64,000 bases of DNA from B1Sed10-231 sp046483385. Its GTDB lineage: Bacteria > Planctomycetota > Brocadiia > SM23-32. Below, piece after piece: positions 53,531-61,169 of this stretch. Location: positions 1 through 64,000 of the forward strand of contig JAWODG010000218.1 of the NCBI GenBank assembly GCA_046483385.1, in the 5' to 3' direction. Position 1 is the first letter of the stretch; each line of letters starts with the position of its first letter. The position numbers and the translations under genes were made by a program. The notes below the pieces were generated by a model, which saw only the letters and a program-made list of their open reading frames with translations, had not been told where the DNA came from and made no database searches.

Positions 53531-54439
53531 TTACTCGCTACGTCCGGTCAGCCGCTGGCCTATAGCCTTGAGCAGTCCGCGGGACCAGGCGAACAGCTTC
53601 TGCTCTCGGGACTTGTACATCAGCACCGAACAGGGCGCCCGGTTCGTTATCTGGTCGGCATGGCGCCCGAAAAGGAAGCTGCCGAACACCCACTCCCGTC
53701 CCGGCCCCACAACTATCAGGTCGTCCTTTTCGGCGACACTCAGCAATCCCTCGACCACATCCCCTCCCGCCACCACACGTGTCTCCACGGCCTGCCCCAG
53801 CCCCTGCGTCGCTTCGCCCAGCATATCCCGAGCTTCTGCTTCGTCGAGGCCCGAACCTTCGCCCAGCACGTGCACCAGTACGGTCGGGGTCAACTGCTCC
53901 CTGCGCAGGGCCTGAACCACCGAGAGGCGCTCCTCGTTGATGCCCGGCAGCCCCACGGGCACCACCAGTCGCTTCACCTCCTCCAGCTCGCCCCGGGACT
54001 TCAGCACGGCCGTAGCCGCGTCCGCCTTGTTCAGAACTTTGTTGACAACCCGGCTCTTCTTGACCGCCATCGGCGTGACCCGCCCGAACCAGCCCATGAT
54101 CACCAGGTCGGCCTCCACGTCGCCCACCGCATTGACGATGGCTCCCGGGATGGACTTCGCGGTGGCGGCCAGTGGCTTGGCCACCCGCCCGAGACGCGTG
54201 GCCAGATGGGTCATGTCCATCACCAGTTGCGAACTCCGCCTCCACGAGGCCGCCCGCTCGGGAAAAGGGGCCTCGGTGGTGACGTTCATGATGTGCAGCA
54301 CCGAGGACGCATCGGTGAGCCGACAGCTCAGCCGAATGAGCTGATCGGCCGTCTCCGGATTGGACACACTGATCAGCACGTGCTCGTAGCTTGTGCCCGG
54401 CACCTCACGGCTGCTCTCTCGCTCGGGTTGCTCGTTCAT
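53531..54439 (-). CDS. Tandem universal stress protein (UspA-type)
   Basis: The 302-residue protein has two Usp domains. The first (HVLISVSNPETADQLIRLSCRL, ADLVIMGWFGR) and the second (RLVVPVGLPGINEERLSVV, DDLIVVGPGREWVFGSFLFG, ITNRAPCSVLMYKS) differ. The second keeps the GxxxG-like ATP loop with G-S. Usp domains occur in the KdpD sensor, so control of Kdp is possible. It starts within the kdpC stop (ATGA). The adjoining spurious longer frame across the join is rejected. Confidence 0.85.
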   Translation of the reverse strand: MNEQPERESSREVPGTSYEHVLISVSNPETADQLIRLSCRLTDASSVLHIMNVTTEAPFPERAASWRRSSQLVMDMTHLATRLGRVAKPLAATAKSIPGAIVNAVGDVEADLVIMGWFGRVTPMAVKKSRVVNKVLNKADAATAVLKSRGELEEVKRLVVPVGLPGINEERLSVVQALRREQLTPTVLVHVLGEGSGLDEAEARDMLGEATQGLGQAVETRVVAGGDVVEGLLSVAEKDDLIVVGPGREWVFGSFLFGRHADQITNRAPCSVLMYKSREQKLFAWSRGLLKAIGQRLTGRSE

Positions 54440-55158
54440 TCGGTTGTGTCCACACGTTTCCGGATATCGAGATTCAGAAGCACGACATTGACCCTTTGCT
54501 GGCCGAAAAGGCCGATGAACTTGCCCTCCGTGTGCTCTTCGATAAGCTTCTCCAGTTGCTCCCGCGCCATCCCCGTGGCCCGGCTCACCCGCGGCACCTG
54601 CAGGCGGGCGGCGGCAGGCGTTATGTGGGGGTCCAGGGCGGACCCCGACTCGGTCACCCACCCCGCCGGCACCCGTTCCGCCGGGATGCCCTGCTCCTCC
54701 AGTTCTTCCAGTCGCTGCGCGACCCTCTCGGTCAGTTCCTCGTTCAGCGGCCCCAGGTTCTGCGAACCGCTGTCCATGCCGTCGTAGCCCTTCGAAGAGG
54801 GTCGCGGGTGGAAGAATGCATCGGAAGCGAACTCCTGACCGATGAGCCGGGAGCCGACGGGTTGGCCGTCCAGGTCCACTATGCTCCCATGCGCCTCTGC
54901 CGGCCACAGTGCCTGACCGGCCAGCGTGACCACCGCGGGATAGGCCACCGAGCAGAGCAGCACGCCGGCCACCAGCAGGCGCAGGGATATGGATAGATGA
55001 CGCGGCCACGGGGCCGACTCGGGAGACGGTATCTCCACCTCCTCCGCGGCGCCCTCCGGCTGCTGCGCGCCCTCCTCCGGCAGGGCCGCCGGTTCGGGCT
55101 CGGCCGTTCGGTCGCCTTCCGGCTGCTCTTCGTCCGGGGCCTTGTTCTCGTCGGCCAT
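54436..55158 (-). CDS. kdpC: KdpC subunit of the potassium-transporting ATPase
   Basis: KdpC stabilises the KdpFABC pump for high-affinity potassium uptake. One membrane segment (LRLLVAGVLLCSVAYPAVVTLAG) is followed by GSRLIGQEFASDAFFHPRPSS. ESGSALDPHITPAAARLQVPRV then holds the conserved DPHI block. It is 240 residues, longer than the usual 190 because of an acidic, proline-rich N-terminal arm. The ATG at 55,158 was chosen; a TTG 18 bases upstream is possible. It lies 32 bases after the kdpB stop. Confidence 0.92.
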   Translation of the reverse strand: MADENKAPDEEQPEGDRTAEPEPAALPEEGAQQPEGAAEEVEIPSPESAPWPRHLSISLRLLVAGVLLCSVAYPAVVTLAGQALWPAEAHGSIVDLDGQPVGSRLIGQEFASDAFFHPRPSSKGYDGMDSGSQNLGPLNEELTERVAQRLEELEEQGIPAERVPAGWVTESGSALDPHITPAAARLQVPRVSRATGMAREQLEKLIEEHTEGKFIGLFGQQRVNVVLLNLDIRKRVDTTE

Positions 55159-55190
55159 ATTCCTGTCTCGGGTCAAAACTCTCTACTGGT

Positions 55191-55265
55191 TCAGAAAAAT
55201 CCCAGATACACCAACAGCGTATCCAGCAGCTTGATGCTGATGAACGGGGCGATGAAGCCGACACA
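55191..55265 (-). CDS. kdpB: C-terminal end of KdpB, cut at the sequence join
   Basis: On the minus strand the frame before kdpC reads VGFIAPFISIKLLDTLLVYLGFF then stop. This matches the last membrane helix of KdpB (the G-PFIGIK-type ending). Everything upstream is missing because foreign AT-rich sequence begins at about 55,260-55,266. Confidence 0.75.
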   Translation of the reverse strand, partial: CVGFIAPFISIKLLDTLLVYLGFF

Positions 55266-55275
55266 AAGACCCGGT
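55258..55275. other. Junction between GC-rich and AT-rich sequence
   Basis: GC-rich, GC3-biased coding sequence changes abruptly to AT-rich sequence. The truncated ends of kdpB and of an aspartate kinase gene, both on the minus strand, meet here. There is no tRNA, integrase, inverted repeat or IS end at the site. Confidence 0.85.
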
Positions 55276-55375
55276 TATAACTAAAACGATCATCTCCCGG
55301 TTTACCTATTATATTTTTCAATACGACTTGAAACTCCGACATGGAAGTTCCACCGATCTTTTCGACAGTTAACAA
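55266..55375 (-). CDS. N-terminal fragment of aspartate kinase
   Basis: From a TTG start at 55,375 the frame reads MLTVEKIGGTSMSEFQVVL, then KNIIGKPG...YNRVFV, and meets foreign sequence at the join. VEKIGGTSM is the aspartate kinase substrate and nucleotide loop. AAGGGAG stands 9 bases before the TTG. Aspartate kinase begins the lysine, threonine and methionine pathway. The remaining 400 or so residues are lost. Confidence 0.85.
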
Positions 55376-55414
55376 TATATGATTCTCCCTTCGAAAATCA
55401 ATATCTGTTATGTT

Positions 55415-55443
55415 ATTATAATACTCACTAGTCCATATTTCAA
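55415..55443 (-). promoter_or_regulatory. Aspartate kinase promoter
   Basis: TTGAAA (55,438-55,443) and TATAAT (55,415-55,420) are 17 bases apart on the minus strand, about 40 bases before the TTG start and just past the MBL gene. Confidence 0.7.
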
Positions 55444-55467
55444 TTATAATATCAATTTAATTTATGT

Positions 55468-56349
55468 TTATAAGTTGAATTCCTCTCCTTCCTTAAGAAA
55501 TTTAATGTTTTTTCTCTTTACCTCATTTTTAAAATTTGGCCTTAAAATGGAATTTGTATGGTTAAAATGTGTAAAATATACCTCTGAATCATTAAGTTCT
55601 AAGATACCATTATCAATTTTTTTGAGAGTTTCTTTAATAGGAGGATGAGGGACTTCTTCAATCTTTCTACCCCTAAACTTCATAAGCTCTTCTTTAGAAT
55701 AAAAGGTCCCATCTAGGATAAGAAAATCTGTCTTTTGGCTTATCTCATTGAATTTATCGTCAAACCCTTCCCAACTATCTATATCAGGTAAATAAAAGGC
55801 AGATTTACTGCTGCCCTTTATTATAAAAGCTGAGGTGTCACTGAATTCTTGACGGTGTGGAACCTCAACTGGAATCACTTTCAAGTCAGTTGAAAGGGAA
55901 ATTTCTTTTTCAAATTCAAAAGTATTTATTTTTATATTTTCATTGTCAACTAACTGTTTCCAGGGTTGATTTGAAGTAAGAAAATTTTTCAAACTCTTAC
56001 TTGTCTGAACCGATAATTTGTCACTATTTATTGCTTCCTTACCAAAATACATAAGCCCTGGATAATGACCCATATGAGCATGCGTTATTAAAACCCCTTC
56101 TAAATGGTCTTTTAAAAAATCATACTTTTTAGCGGTTTCATTTAAAATATTTAATTGCTCAGCTAAATGAGGAGTGGGATCAATGATATAACTTTTTTTA
56201 TGTGTAATATCCAAAATACCTAAAGAAGCCGGCAGCCTTTTTAGTTCTTTATTATTTAAAGTTCTTTGACAGTTCGGACAGTTACATCCCGGCTGAGGAT
56301 ATCCTCCATCCTGTGCTGTACCAAGCACTTTTAATAAAATGGCTCCCAT
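55468..56349 (-). CDS. PqqB-like metallo-beta-lactamase-fold protein
   Basis: The 293-residue protein begins LKVLGTAQDGGYPQPGCNCPNC. This is the PqqB-type opening, with cysteines that may bind metal. The MBL motif is ITHAHMGHYPG, with Gly in place of the usual Asp (HxHxGH), as in PqqB. EVPHRQEF, FYLPDIDSW and YFTHFNHTN follow. No PQQ genes are near, so the pathway is different or unknown. Its ATG overlaps the NhaC stop by 1 base (TAATG), so it is under the same T-box. Confidence 0.85.
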   Translation of the reverse strand: MGAILLKVLGTAQDGGYPQPGCNCPNCQRTLNNKELKRLPASLGILDITHKKSYIIDPTPHLAEQLNILNETAKKYDFLKDHLEGVLITHAHMGHYPGLMYFGKEAINSDKLSVQTSKSLKNFLTSNQPWKQLVDNENIKINTFEFEKEISLSTDLKVIPVEVPHRQEFSDTSAFIIKGSSKSAFYLPDIDSWEGFDDKFNEISQKTDFLILDGTFYSKEELMKFRGRKIEEVPHPPIKETLKKIDNGILELNDSEVYFTHFNHTNSILRPNFKNEVKRKNIKFLKEGEEFNL

Positions 56350-57758
56350 TATGCTTCTCTCCTTAATTTTTCTTTCTTCTGTGGTTCTATCCTTGCAATA
56401 GAAATCCCGGTCAACCCATATAATAGATTAATCAAGATAACTAACATCGGGAAAAATAAGAATGGTATAAATTCAACGGGCTTTGCTCCTAACATATCTG
56501 CTGCAAAGATAGCAGGTACACTCCATGGAACCAATGTAATTCCCACTGTTCCCCCTGCTTCTACATTTCTACTCAAATTCTTTGTATGTAGTCCCATCTC
56601 TTTAAAGCTATTTGAAAACATCTTGGCCGGTATAATAATAGCTAAAACCTGGGCACCAGTACTTAAACCTATTAAAAAAGCTGTTATCAGAGATGTTACC
56701 AACAATTTTTTACTACTGTTAATCCAGGTCATCATTTTTTCTAAAATAACATCCAAGATACCAACTTTTTGCATTATACCTCCTAAGGCAGCTGCAGTAA
56801 TTAAAAGAATTATGGTATCTCCCATAGAAGTAACCCCACCTTTGGAAAGTAAACTATTTATCATACTTATTTCACTATCAATGCTGTAACCAGAAGTAAA
56901 TGAACTTAAGACTTCAACCAGACTGGCACTCTGAAATACCATACCAAAAATCCCACCTAAAAATGACATGGATAATAAAGTTGGGATAGCCGGTGTCTTG
57001 CGGACCGCCAGCACAATAGTAATTAACGGTAATATAAATAACAGTGGTGTTATATTAAACGAACTGTTTAACCCCTGCATTAAAATATTGATTTGTTCTG
57101 TACCTTCAAATCCTCCTCCAACTTGAGACTGTCCAACTACCCAGTAGATAATTAAGGACAGTCCAAAAGCAGGAATTGTATCCCAGAGCATATGACCTAC
57201 GTGCTCAAAAAGCGAACAGTCTGCCATTGCTGCTGCAATATTTGTAGTATCTGATAAAGGTGATAACTTATCCCCAAAAAATGCACCTGAAATTATTGCT
57301 GCTGCAGTCAAGGGGGTTGCAAAACCCATTGCATTACCCACAGCAATTAAAGCTATCCCTACAGTGGCAATCGAAGTAAAAGAAGTTCCCAGAGTTGTCG
57401 AAACAATTGCAGTTATCAGAGCTGCTAAAGGTAAAAATAAAGAAGGACTTAAAAACTTTAAACCATAAAATATCATGGCCGGAATCGTACCACTTAAAAT
57501 CCAGGTACCTATAATAGAACCTACTATTAACAAGATAAAAATTGCGGGTAATGCTTTTGCAACCCCTTCTTTTAGACCTTGCTGTAATTCATCCCAGCTG
57601 TAATCAAACAAAAATCCTATGATTCCAGTTGCTACCACACCACTTAATAAAGGAACTATCATTCCGACTTTCCAGTAAAAAACTGAAAAAGCCCCCATCA
57701 AAAGAAGAACTAGAATTGGTAAAATTGCTATTATAAAACTCAGTTTCCTTTTTCTCAT
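56349..57758 (-). CDS. NhaC-family transporter under T-box control
   Basis: This 469-residue integral membrane protein has about 11-12 hydrophobic segments. NhaC-type motifs include SGAFFGDKLSPLSDTTNIAA, STTLGTSFTSIATVG and NVEAGGTVGITLVPWSVP. NhaC relatives exchange sodium for protons or amino/organic acids. A T-box leader directly upstream suggests an amino acid substrate, since tyrosine-, methionine- and lysine-controlled NhaC relatives are known. TGAGGAGG lies before the ATG. Confidence 0.92.
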   Translation of the reverse strand: MRKRKLSFIIAILPILVLLLMGAFSVFYWKVGMIVPLLSGVVATGIIGFLFDYSWDELQQGLKEGVAKALPAIFILLIVGSIIGTWILSGTIPAMIFYGLKFLSPSLFLPLAALITAIVSTTLGTSFTSIATVGIALIAVGNAMGFATPLTAAAIISGAFFGDKLSPLSDTTNIAAAMADCSLFEHVGHMLWDTIPAFGLSLIIYWVVGQSQVGGGFEGTEQINILMQGLNSSFNITPLLFILPLITIVLAVRKTPAIPTLLSMSFLGGIFGMVFQSASLVEVLSSFTSGYSIDSEISMINSLLSKGGVTSMGDTIILLITAAALGGIMQKVGILDVILEKMMTWINSSKKLLVTSLITAFLIGLSTGAQVLAIIIPAKMFSNSFKEMGLHTKNLSRNVEAGGTVGITLVPWSVPAIFAADMLGAKPVEFIPFLFFPMLVILINLLYGLTGISIARIEPQKKEKLRREA

Positions 57759-57811
57759 TTACTACTACCTCCTCAATTATTGATAATTCACAAATGATAA
57801 AATGTGTTATA

Positions 57812-58043
57812 AAATAAAAAAAGCCGTCCCTTATTTCAGGACGACGTATGCGCGGTACCACCTGAATTAATTCTGATTATACAAAAAATAATCAGAACAA
57901 CTCTATTGAAAGCTAACACTCTCTCACCAGATAACGTTGGAAAACGGCCTAGCCTACTATTAATTCAACCGGCAACTCAAGGGTGTATTTCAGCAATAAG
58001 CTTACTTATTCCCACTCATAGTTTTTATCATTTGAAATTATTG
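57812..58043 (-). promoter_or_regulatory. T-box riboswitch leader of the NhaC-MBL operon
   Basis: Transcribed on the minus strand. The antiterminator core TGGTACCGCG is at 57,851-57,859. A perfect 9-base Stem III (TCTGATTAT/ATAATCAGA) lies just upstream. The terminator (CGTCC/GGGACG stem, then a T-run) is at about 57,812-57,846. Stem I is short: AGTA, a small AGC/GCT stem, then GAAATACACCC at about 57,981-57,992. The specifier is probably UAC (Tyr), with AUA also possible. Uncharged tRNA should allow read-through into nhaC. Confidence 0.88.
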
Positions 58044-58049
58044 TTAATT

Positions 58050-58078
58050 ATTATATATTAACAAAAACAAGTTGTCAA
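58050..58078 (-). promoter_or_regulatory. Promoter of the NhaC-MBL operon
   Basis: A perfect TTGACA (58,073-58,078), a 17-base spacer and a perfect TATAAT (58,050-58,055) on the minus strand. Confidence 0.9.
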
Positions 58079-58101
58079 GACCTTGTCTAATAAAAAAATT
58101 C

Positions 58102-58130
58102 TTGACATAGATAGTTCTCAGTGTTAAAAT
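58102..58130 (+). promoter_or_regulatory. Promoter of the ferredoxin-AOR-NhaC operon
   Basis: TTGACA (58,102-58,107), a 17-base spacer and TAAAAT (58,125-58,130). Its 35 box is 23 bases from the 35 box of the divergent promoter, so shared regulation is possible. Confidence 0.88.
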
Positions 58131-58136
58131 TATATT

Positions 58137-58437
58137 CAAATAAATAATATTTATAAATTCTATGAGCAAGACGAGTAGCTTTATATCTTCATTTACAGAG
58201 AACCGATACCGCTGAGAATTCGGGAATGAAATATTAAAGTGAATGGCCTTGTTAGAAGTAGGGGGAAATATCTTTAAAAGGATAGATTATCCTGTACCGG
58301 TATTTATCCGTTAAAGTAAATAGAATTCACCTAATATAAGGTGGTTTCTATTAAGTGAGTTAATCAATGATTAACTAATAAGGGTGGCAACACGGAATTA
58401 ATAGTCTTTCGTCCCTAACCAGGGTGAAAGTTTTTTT
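58137..58437 (+). promoter_or_regulatory. T-box riboswitch leader with probable Trp specifier
   Basis: A full-length Stem I is present: AGTAG on the 5' side of the specifier loop, AGAGAACCGA (AG bulge) and CCGCTGAGAATTCGG distal arm. The 3' side is TGAATGGCC. TGG at 58,244-58,246 follows GAA and is read as the Trp codon; ATG (Met) is the shifted alternative. The antiterminator core GGGTGGCAACACGG is at about 58,381-58,394. The terminator is CTTTCGTCCCT/AGGGTGAAAG plus seven T, to 58,437. Confidence 0.92.
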
Positions 58438-58508
58438 AATTTTGTGTTTGCCGCCCTATTTATATTAATTAATGGTTTTTTAAAAAATTAAAAGGGGGAA
58501 TGATTTAA

Positions 58509-59237
58509 TTGTATGACCTAAAAATAGTTGTTGAAACCATTGAAGGTTTTTGTGATTTACCCATGAAAAAAGGGGATTACTTTACTGTTAAGGGAGGTAA
58601 AATTGAAATACCCGAAAACCAACATATTTGTCTTTGGGCTTTACAGAGTTTGATGCCTATAATTCCTGCTAAACAAAGAGAAGTAAACGAAGAAAATGAC
58701 TGGATTCCACATACAAAACGGTTAACTTGTCCGGATCCAAAGGGGAGAGTCATATTTAGAATCGATAGAATTGACCCTGCTACCGGAGAAATCATCAACT
58801 CAGAACAAAAAATACCTTCAAGAATTGATGTGGATTCTGACAAATGTACTGGTTGTCGGGCCTGTGAAACTGTCTGTGCATTTATACATACTGGAAGTTT
58901 TAATGGGAAAAGAGCAAGAATCAAGATTGAAAAAATTGAAAAAAAAGGAAAGGATATTCCTTATGTCTGCAGGCAGTGTGGAAACGCCCCCTGTGTTAAA
59001 GTCTGCCCTGTAGATGCTCTTAGTAGGGACAAAGAAACAAATGCAATCCTGGTCAATCAAGATAAATGCATAGGTTGTAAAAAATGCGAAAAGGCCTGTC
59101 CTTTTGATGCAATTACTTTTAACAAAAATAAGATTCCTTTAATCTGTGATTTATGCGGAGGAGAAGTTGAATGTGTGAAACGCTGCCCTACTGATGCCCT
59201 GAAATTTGATAGTTCACCAGGAGGTGATGGAAAATGA
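58509..59237 (+). CDS. TIGR04076-like domain fused to a four-cluster-motif ferredoxin
   Basis: The 242-residue protein starts at TTG (GGGGG about 10 bases upstream). Residues 1-90 (IVVETIEGFCDLPMKKGDYF, HICLWALQSLMPIIPAKQRE) resemble the TIGR04076 family of small proteins. Residues 105-235 carry 4Fe-4S motifs CTGCRACETVC, CRQCGNAPCVKVCP, CIGCKKCEKACP and CDLCGGEVECVKRCP, as in DMSO-reductase/AOR electron-transfer subunits. It precedes and overlaps the AOR gene (ATGA), so it is probably its electron partner. Confidence 0.88.
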   Translation: MYDLKIVVETIEGFCDLPMKKGDYFTVKGGKIEIPENQHICLWALQSLMPIIPAKQREVNEENDWIPHTKRLTCPDPKGRVIFRIDRIDPATGEIINSEQKIPSRIDVDSDKCTGCRACETVCAFIHTGSFNGKRARIKIEKIEKKGKDIPYVCRQCGNAPCVKVCPVDALSRDKETNAILVNQDKCIGCKKCEKACPFDAITFNKNKIPLICDLCGGEVECVKRCPTDALKFDSSPGGDGK

Positions 59238-61138
59238 ATTTTGGATACTGCGGCCAAGCTCTGCGGATTAATTTAACAAAAAATTCTATAAAAACTGAAA
59301 AACTTGACCCAGATTTTCTAAAAAACTATCTAGGGGGAAGAGGATTAAATATTCGTAGACTATATGATGAAGTACCTCCCAGTGTAAAACCATTAAGTGA
59401 AGAAAATAAATTATATATCGGAGTTGGACCACTTACAGGAACTTTATTCCCGGGAGCAGCAAGAGTAAATTTTACTGCCAAATCTCCCCAGACTAATATA
59501 TTAGGTGATTCAAATACCGGTGGTTTCTTCGGACCCGAATTAAAATTTGCAGGTTTTGATCAGGTAGTAGTTGAGGGAAAAGCTAAAGAATTATCATATA
59601 TCTTTATAAAAAACGGAGAAGCCGAGATAAAATCTGCAAAACATCTAGAAGGTTTAGATGTCTTTAAAACTCAGGAAAAAATCGTAGAAGAATTAAACGA
59701 TAAACGAGTTCAGGTGGCTAGTGTTGGACCGGCTGCTGAAAATGGAGTCAAATATTCCGGGATTTTTTGTAATCAAGTCCGGGCTGCTGCTAGAACAGGA
59801 ATGGGATTGGTATTAACCTCTAAAAATATAAAGGCAATCGCCGTAAGAGGAACTGAAGATCTTAAAGCTTCTAATCCAAATAAATTTAAAGCACTAATCG
59901 ATAAGATGGATCAGGAAATTCGAAATCATTCAGAATATGATATTAGAGTTCGATTAGGAACCACTAAGCTAGTATCATCTTTAAATGAATTAGGTTGTTT
60001 AGCAACCAGGCATTTTCAAACCGGTTATTTCGAAGATGCTGACAAAGTTAGCGGAGAATACCTGGCAAAAAATTATAAACAAAAAGAAAAGGGCTGTTTT
60101 AGCTGTACAATCCCCTGCAGCAGATATTTTGAAATTGATAAGGGTGAACATAAGGGATTAAAAAGTGAAGGGCCTGAGTTTGAAGGCCTGGCTGGTTTTT
60201 CCTCAAGAGTGGGTGTTTCAAATATTGAAGATGCCCTTAAAGCCATTGACCTCTGTAATCGTTATGGGATGGATGTAATAACAACCTCAGAGTGTATATC
60301 TTTCACGATGGAATTATATGAAAAAGATATATTAACAAGTAATCAAATAGATGGGTTAGAACCCACCTGGGGGAATAGTAAGGCTATCTTTACATTAATC
60401 GAAAAAATTAAAAAACGTGAAGGTTTTGGGGATCTTTTAGCAGATGGTGTAGTGGCCGCTGCTGAAAAAATCGGTAAAAACAGTAAAAAGTTAGCAATGC
60501 ATGTTAAAGGCTTAGAGATTTTTCAGGCAGACCCCAGAGGTATAAAAGGTTATGGGCTGGGAGTCGCTGTTGCGACCCGCGGTGGTGACCACTTAAGAAG
60601 TGAACCCTGGTTTGAATTCATGGAAGATCCTGAGGAAGGTAAAAGGAGATTTGGCCATCCAGAGTCAGCATTTAGACTGGAGTATAAAGGAAAAGGGAAA
60701 GTTGTTAAATTTTATGAAGAAAGATGTGTGTTGGCTGACTGCCTGGAAGCCTGTAAAAACACTATCGTAAATATGGAAATAATCTCATTTAAAGAAGCAG
60801 CAAAATTACTTAGTTATCTAACAGAAATCGATTTTAAAGAAAAGGAGGTTAAAAAGGCTACTGAAAGGATTATGAACGTTGAAAGAGCATATATTGTAAG
60901 AGAAGGCATTCGGCGAGAAGATGATACTTTGCCTGATCGTTTTCTTAATGAACCATTACCTGAAGAATGTGGGGAATCAGCAGGTAGTGTGGTGGAAATA
61001 GAACCAATGCTCAATGAATATTATGAAGCTAGGAATTGGGATATTGAAACAGGGATACCTAATATTGAAAAACTAGAAGATTTGGGCTTACATGAAATCG
61101 CAGAAGAATTTAAAAATAAGGGTATTATAAAAAAATAA
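59234..61138 (+). CDS. Tungsten-dependent aldehyde:ferredoxin oxidoreductase family
   Basis: The 634-residue enzyme has the AOR N-terminal domain (GGRGLNIRRLYDEV, GVGPLTGTLFPGAARVNFTAKSP, SNTGGFFGPELKFAGFD) for pterin binding. Cluster cysteines are in KGCFSCTIPCSRYF and CVLADCLEACKN. AOR enzymes oxidise aldehydes to acids, or the reverse, with ferredoxin. GPEFEGLAGF and FQADPRGIKGYGLGVAVATRGGDH are characteristic. Control by a Trp-type T-box suggests an aromatic substrate such as indoleacetaldehyde, by inference only. Confidence 0.95.
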   Translation: MNFGYCGQALRINLTKNSIKTEKLDPDFLKNYLGGRGLNIRRLYDEVPPSVKPLSEENKLYIGVGPLTGTLFPGAARVNFTAKSPQTNILGDSNTGGFFGPELKFAGFDQVVVEGKAKELSYIFIKNGEAEIKSAKHLEGLDVFKTQEKIVEELNDKRVQVASVGPAAENGVKYSGIFCNQVRAAARTGMGLVLTSKNIKAIAVRGTEDLKASNPNKFKALIDKMDQEIRNHSEYDIRVRLGTTKLVSSLNELGCLATRHFQTGYFEDADKVSGEYLAKNYKQKEKGCFSCTIPCSRYFEIDKGEHKGLKSEGPEFEGLAGFSSRVGVSNIEDALKAIDLCNRYGMDVITTSECISFTMELYEKDILTSNQIDGLEPTWGNSKAIFTLIEKIKKREGFGDLLADGVVAAAEKIGKNSKKLAMHVKGLEIFQADPRGIKGYGLGVAVATRGGDHLRSEPWFEFMEDPEEGKRRFGHPESAFRLEYKGKGKVVKFYEERCVLADCLEACKNTIVNMEIISFKEAAKLLSYLTEIDFKEKEVKKATERIMNVERAYIVREGIRREDDTLPDRFLNEPLPEECGESAGSVVEIEPMLNEYYEARNWDIETGIPNIEKLEDLGLHEIAEEFKNKGIIKK

Positions 61139-61169
61139 TCAAAGGATAAGAGAGGAGCGAGTATCGATA

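Noticed and set aside
53531..55375. A single 614-codon minus-strand frame across usp, kdpC and the join
   Set aside because: Its middle part is an out-of-frame reading of kdpC and kdpB. The N-terminal part is the aspartate kinase fragment and the C-terminal part is the Usp protein, so it is an accident of the chimera.
55468..56349. True PqqB of a PQQ synthesis operon
   Set aside because: No pqqA, C, D or E is nearby, and the gene is under an amino acid T-box with a transporter.
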